NCBI GenBank assembly: GCA_007117185.1 | Contig: SKHA01000157.1 | Location: 1-5,240 of the forward strand | Source of the DNA: Spirochaeta sp. | GTDB lineage: Bacteria > Spirochaetota > Spirochaetia > DSM-27196 > Alkalispirochaetaceae | Direction of reading: 5' to 3' | DNA: 5,240 nucleotides | Part shown: piece after piece, positions 1 through 5,240 of the stretch | Layout of the letters: each line of letters begins with the position of its first letter | Position numbering within the stretch: the stretch's first letter is position 1 | Program-made: the position numbers and the translations under genes | The notes under the pieces: generated by a model | Seen by the model: the letters and a program-made list of their open reading frames with translations, nothing else | The model's database searches: none | What the model was told of the DNA's origin: nothing

Positions 1-1675
1 CGGTTTCGGTACCCTTCATGAACCAGAACGGGATCAGATCCTCTGCCGCCTCACGTAACGAGCCCGCTTCGAAGGAGCCCTTCAGGAGCCGCGCCCTCTC
101 CTGCGCTTCCTGCAGATATCGCTGCCGAAACGCCAGACGTCCATCCTGCGTCCCGGCCTCTGTACTCTGTCGGAGGTTGAGTGCCGCCCCGGCGGAGAGC
201 TCCGGCAACTCTTCAACGTCCTGAATGTGTTTCCATGCCCCGCTGTGCAGGTCAAACACGTACTCCTGCAGGAAAAACTGTCCCTCCGCGGCGATGAACT
301 CGATGGCTGAACAGAGAAAATCCACCTCAGCGTCGTCGAAGAGGTAATGGAAATTGACTCTCACCCATCCCGGCTTGACGCCGTGAGAACCTGCCCGGAT
401 GTGCCGGCGGTACACCTCGGAGGTCTCAAGATCGATGTGTAGCAGGCGATGCCCGTAGGGTCCGGCGCAGGAACACCCCGCCCGGGACTGTATGCCGAAC
501 AGGTCGTTCAGCAGGCGCACAACGAACCGCGGGTGCAGGTATCCTTTGCCGGAGCGCAGGTTGAACGAGAAGATTGCCAGACGATCCTCCGGGGGGGCGC
601 TGCCGATGATCTCAATCTCCGGCACCCTGGAGAGCCGATGAATGGCGTAATGGATCAGCTCCTCTTCCCGGGTAGCGATCTCCTCCGTTCCCATGTGGTG
701 CTGCAGATCGATAACCAGAGCCGAGCGGATCGTCTGTACGATTCCAGGGGTCCCCGCTTTTTCCCGTTCTTCGATGTCGGCGAGGTAGTCCTGGGACTGG
801 GCGTTGACGAAGCTCACCACCCCACCGCCGGAGACTGAAGGCGGCAGATCACGTCGATAGAGGTCCTCCCGGATGAGCAGGATCCCGCTGGCACCGGGCC
901 CCCCAATGTATTTGTGAGGCGAGAAGAACACCCCGTCGAAGTAGCTCTGGTCGTCGTTGCACACATCGATCTGCACGTAAGGGGCGCTGGCGGAGAAGTC
1001 GAAGAATGCCCGGGCGTTGTAGCGGTGCAGAATACGTGCGACCGCGTAGACATCGGTAAGAATTCCCGAGACGTTGGAGGCGGCAGAGAACGATCCGATC
1101 CTGAGGCGGCCGGTCCAGCGCGGATCCTGAAGCTTGGTCTCCAGATCCGCCAGATCCAGGTACCCCCGGGAGTCCAGTTCGATCTCAACCACCTCGCAGA
1201 ACCCCTCCCGCCAGGAGATCTCGTTGGAGTGGTGCTCGTAGGGCCCCACAAAGACCACCGGTCGCTGCTCCAGCACCGAGGAAGAGGTGAAGTCTACCGC
1301 TCCGGCCAGCTGCAGCCGCTCCCGGGTAGCCGGGGGCAGATGAATTCCCAGAATCTTCTGCAACCGGATAATCGCCGCAGTGGCTCCGGCGCCGACGGAG
1401 ATCAGCTTGTACCGTTCATCTGCCCCCAGGCGCTCTTTGATCAGTTGCTCTGCTGCAGCGAGGCGGTGGCTGGTAAGCAGACCGGTGGCGTCGTCTTCGG
1501 TGTGGGTGTTGGCGTAGTGCTCCAGTATCTGCATCATGTAGCGCTCGATGCAACCGAGTCCGCGACCGGAGGCGGTGAAATCCGCGTAGGTCAGCAGCCG
1601 CTCTCCGTAGGGCGTGAGAATCGTCGCATCCAGCCCGATCAGTTCATCCCGGATCTGTTCCCAAATCTGATTCAT
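1..1675 (-). CDS. Class V PLP-dependent aminotransferase / cysteine desulfurase-like protein, 3' end cut by window edge
   Basis: Translating the minus strand from the ATG at 1675 gives 558 residues with no stop before position 1, so the C-terminus lies outside the window. The fold is class V (SufS/NifS/Csd-like), a cytosolic PLP enzyme. Visible landmarks are an N-terminal YADFTASGR segment (30-38), ANTHTEDDATG (55-65), a Gly/Ala-rich VGAGATAA stretch (94-101) that should hold the cofactor phosphate, Asp226 in FFDFSASAP as the likely pyridine-N partner, and SPHKYIGGPG (252-261) with Lys255 as the probable Schiff-base lysine. SRAGCSCAGP (397-406) resembles the SufS RxGHHCA loop, placing Cys403 at the catalytic cysteine position. 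About 100 residues follow the usual core (roughly 460-558), making it longer than SufS (about 400). The start is supported because homology begins almost at once (IRDELIGLDA); the next in-frame stop upstream is the protease's TGA. The Shine-Dalgarno is weak (GAG 3 nt from the ATG). Cysteine desulfurase, selenocysteine lyase or another class V activity are all possible; the substrate is not determinable here. Confidence 0.88.
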   Translation of the reverse strand, partial: MNQIWEQIRDELIGLDATILTPYGERLLTYADFTASGRGLGCIERYMMQILEHYANTHTEDDATGLLTSHRLAAAEQLIKERLGADERYKLISVGAGATAAIIRLQKILGIHLPPATRERLQLAGAVDFTSSSVLEQRPVVFVGPYEHHSNEISWREGFCEVVEIELDSRGYLDLADLETKLQDPRWTGRLRIGSFSAASNVSGILTDVYAVARILHRYNARAFFDFSASAPYVQIDVCNDDQSYFDGVFFSPHKYIGGPGASGILLIREDLYRRDLPPSVSGGGVVSFVNAQSQDYLADIEEREKAGTPGIVQTIRSALVIDLQHHMGTEEIATREEELIHYAIHRLSRVPEIEIIGSAPPEDRLAIFSFNLRSGKGYLHPRFVVRLLNDLFGIQSRAGCSCAGPYGHRLLHIDLETSEVYRRHIRAGSHGVKPGWVRVNFHYLFDDAEVDFLCSAIEFIAAEGQFFLQEYVFDLHSGAWKHIQDVEELPELSAGAALNLRQSTEAGTQDGRLAFRQRYLQEAQERARLLKGSFEAGSLREAAEDLIPFWFMKGTET

Positions 1676-1717
1676 TGGCTCAGTATACGGTATAGTCCCT
1701 GTAATGTTCAGTAGCTC
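1676..1717 (-). promoter_or_regulatory. 42-bp gap with possible internal promoter and small palindrome
   Basis: This is the longest non-coding gap in the window, between the protease stop and the aminotransferase ATG. Read on the minus strand it contains TATACC (1694-1689) and TATACT (1687-1682), both resembling a -10 box. Together they form a palindrome TATAC-C-GTATA (1684-1694). A weak -35-like CTGAAC (3 of 6 matches to TTGACA) lies 18 nt upstream of TATACT. TATACT ends only 6 nt before the ATG, so its transcript would be nearly leaderless; the upstream box would leave a leader of a few bases. It is equally possible that this is an AT-rich linker in a read-through operon. There is no hairpin with a U-tract, so it is not an intrinsic terminator. 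Confidence 0.25.
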
Positions 1718-2521
1718 TCACAATAATTCCCCCAGGCGACGCACCCGTTCGTCCGTGCCGGGGTGAGTCCGCAGCAGGCGTTGCAGCACCGAAGAGCGCC
1801 CTCCCGTACCAATCATCCCGTTCCACCAGGGCCGCTGAAGGCTTTCGATCCGGACAAGAGCCTGAACCAGCGCAGCGGGGTCTCCGGTCAGCTCGACAGC
1901 GCCTGCGTCCGCCTGGAACTCCCTGGTTCGCAGCAGCGCCAGCTGCGCCAGCAGCGAGATCGCCGGAACCACTCCCATATACAGCAGCGCTTGAGGCGGA
2001 ACGGGCACGATCCCGAACAGCAGCATCGGCAAGGTGGCAACCACCAGAATCAGAAGGAACCCCGCCATCAGCCGGGTCAGGTTCTGCATCGCCCCGGCAA
2101 CAACGAAGAGGGGCAGATCCAGGTTGCGGATGTGGCTGATCTCGTGAGCAAGTACCGCCGCGATCTCCCGAGCCGAAAGGATCTCGAATACTCCCCGGGA
2201 GATCAGGATCATCGCCCGGGACCCGACACCGGTGGTAAACGCCTCCGCCCGCCGGGACGGGAGAATGTACACCGCCGGTACCTGTGCCAGCCGGGCCCTC
2301 GTTGCCAGCAGGCGCAGGGTCTGGAAAAACTCCGGCGCCTGCCACGGCTCCAACCGCTGGGTTCCTGTCGGCAGCATCAGCGGGTGCCGGGTGAGTGCAC
2401 GCAGCGAGAGCACCGGTGCGGCCAGCACCAGCACCCAGCCCAGCCACGGCCCCAGAACCATTCCTGCCGCCCGACCGGCAAGGAAGACCATGGCAACCAG
2501 CAGCAGAACAGTCCGGGTCAT
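1718..2521 (-). CDS. HtpX-like M48 family membrane zinc metalloprotease
   Basis: The 267-residue protein carries the M48 peptidase signature HEISH at 126-130: His126 and His130 as zinc ligands and Glu127 as the catalytic base. Glu201 in REFQADAGA is the expected third ligand. AEAFTTG (92-98) matches the conserved NAFATG-like segment of the family, and THPGTDERVRRL (252-263) is the usual C-terminal motif. Hydrophobic stretches at about 4-18 and 23-40, then about 152-172 and 176-196, give the HtpX layout of two membrane segments before the catalytic site and two between HEXXH and the third ligand. By family analogy it is an inner-membrane protease that degrades damaged or misfolded membrane proteins with a cytosolic active site. 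Length is slightly below HtpX (about 290). The ATG lies 7 bp after the fhs stop and has no convincing Shine-Dalgarno, which suggests coupling to fhs translation. It could be HtpX itself or a neighbouring M48B subgroup, so no gene symbol is given. Confidence 0.9.
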   Translation of the reverse strand: MTRTVLLLVAMVFLAGRAAGMVLGPWLGWVLVLAAPVLSLRALTRHPLMLPTGTQRLEPWQAPEFFQTLRLLATRARLAQVPAVYILPSRRAEAFTTGVGSRAMILISRGVFEILSAREIAAVLAHEISHIRNLDLPLFVVAGAMQNLTRLMAGFLLILVVATLPMLLFGIVPVPPQALLYMGVVPAISLLAQLALLRTREFQADAGAVELTGDPAALVQALVRIESLQRPWWNGMIGTGGRSSVLQRLLRTHPGTDERVRRLGELL

Positions 2522-2528
2522 GGGAGGT

Positions 2529-4268
2529 TCAGAAGAGTCCCGTCACTCTTCCTGTTTCAACGTCCAGATCGACGCCGCGAAACGCCGGGACGCTGGGAAG
2601 CCCCGGCATGGTGCGGATATCACCGGCAAGAGCGTAGACAAAACCCGCACCGGCGCTGGGCCGCAGCTCCCGTACCGGGAACACGAAGTCCCGAGGGGCG
2701 TTTTTCAGGGCGGGGTCGTGGCTCAGAGACAGGTGCGTCTTGGCGATACACACCGGCATTCTGCCGTATCCGGCTTCTTCAAACTCCTGGATCTGCCTCC
2801 GGGCCAGGGGACTGAGCTCTATCTCCCGGGCTCCGTACAGGCGGGTCGCCACAGCGTTCAGTTTCTCTTCCAGGGAGGCGCTGTCCTCGTAGAGAAACCG
2901 CGGCGACTCCTTCCGGGGGGCATCGGCCACCCGGGCGACCTCCTCGGCAAGGGCGGCAGCCCCCTCCCCTCCCCGGGCGTGGTGATGGGTCACCACCGCA
3001 CCGGCGGCCCCGGCGTCCACAGCTGCCTGGCGTACCATATCCAACTCTCTCGGGCTGTCCGTTTCGAAGGCATTGATCGCTACCACTGCGGGAACCCGAA
3101 ACTCCCCGGCGATCCTGATGTGGGCGCGCAGGTTATCCAGCCCGGCGGCGAGGATCTCCATGTTCTCTTCGCGGTACTCTCGCGGTAGCGGCTGCCCGGG
3201 GGTCACTTTGGGGCCTCCGCCGTGCATCTTCAGGGCCCGCACCGTCGCTACCAGGACGATCACATCGGGAAACTCCCCGCTTACCCGGCACTTGATGTCG
3301 AAAAACTTTTCCATCCCGATATCGGCGCCGAATCCGCTCTCGGTAACCAGAAACCCTCCCCGAGCCAGGGCTATCCTGTCGGCCACCACCGAGGAGTTGC
3401 CGTGGGCGATATTGGCAAAGGGTCCGGCGTGAACGAACGCGGGCTGTCCCTCGATTGTCTGCAGCAGGTTTGGCCACAGCGCGTCCTTCAGCAGGACCGT
3501 CGCCGCGCCGGCTACCCCCAGATCCTCTGTGGTGACGAACGCACCCCCGGCGTCCCGGGCAACGACGATCCGTCCAATCCTGGTGCGCAGGTCCTTCAGG
3601 TCTCTGGCCAGTGCCAGCACCGCCATCAGCTCGCTGGCAACGGTGATATCAAAGGCACTCTGACGCACCGGCCCGTCTGCCAGCTCGCCCAGCCCGGTGA
3701 TCACGTTGCGCAGGACCCGGTCGTTCAGGTCCATCACGCGGTTCCAGCTGATGGTATAGGGATCGATGTGCAGCTTCCGCAGCCCTCGCTTCTCAAAAAA
3801 GGCGTCAGACCAGCGGGACTCGTGGTATATCTGGTTGTCTATCGCCGCGGTGATGAGGTTGTGCGCCGCCGAGATCGCGTGGATATCCCCGGTAAGGTGC
3901 AGGTTGAACTCCTCCATCGGGAGGATCTGGCTGTATCCGCCGCCGGCAGCGCCGCCCTTGATCCCGAAGGTGGGGCCCATGGAGGGTTGCCGGATGGCGC
4001 ACATCCCCCGGCGCCCGATAATCCCCAGCCCCTGGGTGAGTCCCACGGTGGTGGTGGTCTTGCCCTCCCCCAGTGGTGTGGGAGTGATCGCCGTCACGTC
4101 CACGTAGCGGGCGTCCCGATGGCGTGGTTCCGCTCCAAGTCGGGGGTCAAGCTTGGCGATGGCCCGCCCCCAGGGGATCCACTGATCGTCTTTAAGGTTG
4201 ATACTACTGGTAATCTCGCGAATCGGGCGCACTGATGCCGCCTGGGCTATCTCAAGGTCACTTTTCAT
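2529..4268 (-). CDS. fhs: Formate--tetrahydrofolate ligase (10-formyl-THF synthetase)
   Basis: This cytosolic enzyme makes 10-formyltetrahydrofolate from formate, ATP and THF, feeding purine and formyl-Met-tRNA synthesis or acetogenic and serine one-carbon flux. The 579-residue product is complete, from the start to the terminal GRVTGLF typical of the family. The P-loop is TPTPLGEGKTTTT (62-74, Lys70). It is followed by RQPSMGPTFGIKGGAAGGGYSQ (93-114), NLHLTGDIHA (122-131), FDITVASELMAVLAL (206-220), FVHAGPFANIAHGNSS (278-293), FGADIGMEKFFDIKCR (313-328), ATVRALKMHGGGPKV (341-355), VVAINAF (395-401) and TMPGLP (553-558). It is about 20 residues longer than the Moorella-type enzyme. The extra length falls mainly near 148-162 and 356-365, and several residues match the synthetase domain of eukaryotic C1-THF synthase. 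The ATG is preceded by AGGGAG at 9 nt, inside the end of the upstream reductase gene. No folD or fchA is in the window. Confidence 0.97.
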   Translation of the reverse strand: MKSDLEIAQAASVRPIREITSSINLKDDQWIPWGRAIAKLDPRLGAEPRHRDARYVDVTAITPTPLGEGKTTTTVGLTQGLGIIGRRGMCAIRQPSMGPTFGIKGGAAGGGYSQILPMEEFNLHLTGDIHAISAAHNLITAAIDNQIYHESRWSDAFFEKRGLRKLHIDPYTISWNRVMDLNDRVLRNVITGLGELADGPVRQSAFDITVASELMAVLALARDLKDLRTRIGRIVVARDAGGAFVTTEDLGVAGAATVLLKDALWPNLLQTIEGQPAFVHAGPFANIAHGNSSVVADRIALARGGFLVTESGFGADIGMEKFFDIKCRVSGEFPDVIVLVATVRALKMHGGGPKVTPGQPLPREYREENMEILAAGLDNLRAHIRIAGEFRVPAVVAINAFETDSPRELDMVRQAAVDAGAAGAVVTHHHARGGEGAAALAEEVARVADAPRKESPRFLYEDSASLEEKLNAVATRLYGAREIELSPLARRQIQEFEEAGYGRMPVCIAKTHLSLSHDPALKNAPRDFVFPVRELRPSAGAGFVYALAGDIRTMPGLPSVPAFRGVDLDVETGRVTGLF

Positions 4269-4274
4269 CGTCGT

Positions 4275-5240
4275 TTACTCCCTGATCAGAATAGTCGAAC
4301 CGGTGGTCTGCCGCGCTTCAAGAACACGGTGTGCCCCGGCAGTGTCGGACATGGGAAAACGCTGATTCACCGGAACGGTAACCGCACCATCCCGGACAAC
4401 GGAAAAGAGCTCCTGCGAGTTCTCAATGAGCTCGTCCCTGCTCTGGATGTAGTGAAACAGCGTCGGCCGGGTCAAAAACAGCGACCCGTGCCGCGAGAGC
4501 AACACCGGGTCAAATCCTTCAATCGGCCCGGAACTCTGTCCGAACGTCACCATGAGCCCCCGCGGCCGCAGGCACTGCAGGCTGTCCGTGAAGGTACTCC
4601 TTCCCACCGAATCGTAGACCACCACCACCCCCTCGCCGCCGGTGATCTCGCGGACACGCTGCGAGACAGACTCCTGTCGGTAGAGGATAGTGTAATCACA
4701 CCCGTGTTGACGCGCCGCAGCGGCTTTCTCCTCATTGCCGGCCGTCCCGATCACCGTGGCTCCCAGGTGATGGGCCCACTGTACCAGGATGGAGCCCACC
4801 CCGCCGGCGGCAGCGTGGACCAGGATGGTATCACCAGCGCTCACCGGATAGGTCTGCCGCAGGAGATACCGGGCGGTCATGCCCTTCAGCATCATCGCCG
4901 CGGCCTGCTCAAGAGAGATATCCGAGGGTACCCGGACAAGCCGCTCCGCCGGTACCACCTGATACTCCGCGCAGGAGCCGGGCGTCGCCAGAACGTAGGC
5001 GACACGATCCCCCTGGGACCACTCTGTCACCCCGGCGCCCACCGTCTCAACGGTTCCGGCGGCTTCAACTCCGACTCCCGAGGGAAGGGAGGCCAACGGA
5101 TAGTAGCCGCTGCGATGGTACGTATCGATGTAATTGAGTCCCGCCGCCTCCACCCTGACCAGGACCTCGTCGGTCCCCGGCTCCGGGGTGGCCACCTCGC
5201 GCCACTGCAGGACCTCCGGCCCGCCGGGAGTGTCGAAAAG
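4275..5240 (-). CDS. NADPH:quinone reductase, zinc-independent MDR family, 5' end cut by window edge
   Basis: The frame is open from position 5240, giving 321 visible residues and a TAA stop; comparison with E. coli QorA (327 aa, from memory) suggests roughly 5-8 N-terminal residues are missing. The GTG at 5195 is an internal valine, not the start: upstream codons read FDTPGGPEVLQWREV, the normal N-terminus of this family. It is a cytosolic medium-chain dehydrogenase/reductase transferring hydride from NADPH to quinones or other enones. Landmarks in visible numbering are GLNYIDTYHRSG (34-45) in the GroES-like domain, LKGMTARYLLRQTYPV (118-133), the Rossmann AAAGGVG (143-149) and YDSVGR (209-214). 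No catalytic-zinc cysteine cluster is seen, as expected for quinone reductases. The close QorA resemblance supports the family; the physiological substrate is not shown. Only 6 bp separate it from fhs, so it is the first visible gene of the cluster. Confidence 0.93.
   Translation of the reverse strand, partial: LFDTPGGPEVLQWREVATPEPGTDEVLVRVEAAGLNYIDTYHRSGYYPLASLPSGVGVEAAGTVETVGAGVTEWSQGDRVAYVLATPGSCAEYQVVPAERLVRVPSDISLEQAAAMMLKGMTARYLLRQTYPVSAGDTILVHAAAGGVGSILVQWAHHLGATVIGTAGNEEKAAAARQHGCDYTILYRQESVSQRVREITGGEGVVVVYDSVGRSTFTDSLQCLRPRGLMVTFGQSSGPIEGFDPVLLSRHGSLFLTRPTLFHYIQSRDELIENSQELFSVVRDGAVTVPVNQRFPMSDTAGAHRVLEARQTTGSTILIRE
4278..4283 (-). promoter_or_regulatory. Ribosome binding site of fhs, embedded in the end of the quinone reductase gene
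   Basis: On the minus strand AGGGAG forms the last two sense codons of the reductase gene (Arg-Glu), directly before its TAA. It lies 9 nt upstream of the fhs ATG. The Shine-Dalgarno fit and spacing settle the fhs start and imply that fhs initiation is coupled to ribosomes finishing the reductase. Confidence 0.7.

Noticed and set aside
591..597. Run of seven G (seven C in the sense strand) within the class V gene, as a possible frameshift or phase-variation site
   Set aside because: The frame reads correctly through it (SAPPED) with family-like sequence on both sides. A 7-base C run is expected by chance at this GC content.
814..1251. Minus-strand frame of 145 codons, and a 255-codon frame at 1680-2447
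   Set aside because: They are out-of-frame readings of the class V and protease genes, with low-complexity composition and no motifs.
914..1714. Plus-strand open frame of 266 codons
   Set aside because: It lies opposite the class V gene, whose minus-strand frame has PLP-lysine, Asp and Cys motifs throughout. The plus product has no recognisable domain and is a shadow caused by high GC at third positions.
1676..1717. Possible terminator between the protease and the aminotransferase
   Set aside because: The palindrome has only 5-bp AT-rich arms with a 1-base centre and no following U-tract.
1763..3188. Long overlapping plus-strand frames (350 and 318 codons)
   Set aside because: Both run antisense across the M48 protease and fhs, are rich in Arg, Gln, Gly and Pro, and show no family motif. 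The minus-strand genes explain the sequence fully.
3222..4235. Plus-strand 337-codon frame opposite fhs
   Set aside because: fhs is unambiguous on the minus strand across its whole length; the opposite frame is a shadow.
5193..5195. GTG as the start of the quinone reductase
   Set aside because: The frame continues upstream to the window edge with the family's conserved GGPEVL segment, so this codon is an internal valine.

Overview
The window is a GC-rich bacterial stretch whose coding capacity lies entirely on the minus strand. Four genes run right to left as one compact, co-directional cluster, and both outer genes are cut by the window edges. In transcription order they are: a QorA-type zinc-independent NADPH:quinone reductase (its first few codons lie beyond position 5240); formate--tetrahydrofolate ligase, complete; an HtpX-like M48 membrane zinc metalloprotease, complete; and a long class V PLP-dependent aminotransferase / cysteine-desulfurase-like protein that stays open through position 1, so its C-terminus is missing.

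Spacing is tight: 6 bp between qor and fhs, 7 bp between fhs and the protease, and 42 bp between the protease and the aminotransferase. The fhs ribosome binding site is formed by the last codons of the reductase gene. This points to a shared transcript with translational coupling. The 42-bp gap holds the only candidate internal control site: TATA-rich -10-like sequences around a small palindrome just before the aminotransferase start. No terminator, RNA gene, repeat array, CRISPR or mobile element is visible. No non-coding stretch longer than 42 bp exists.

The genes do not form one obvious pathway. fhs activates formate onto tetrahydrofolate (one-carbon metabolism). The class V enzyme may handle sulfur or amino groups with PLP. 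The M48 protein is a probable membrane-protein quality-control protease. The quinone reductase is a general redox or detoxification enzyme. A housekeeping or stress-linked operon is the most economical reading.

The sequence does not identify the organism securely. High GC, the eukaryote-like form of FTHFS and this long class V family (with a YADFTASGR-type N-terminus) would fit a free-living spirochaete, but that is a low-confidence impression from memory. I found no clear sign of a new defence or mobile system. The items most worth a second look are the SufS-like cysteine motif plus long C-terminal extension of the class V enzyme, and the FTHFS subtype.
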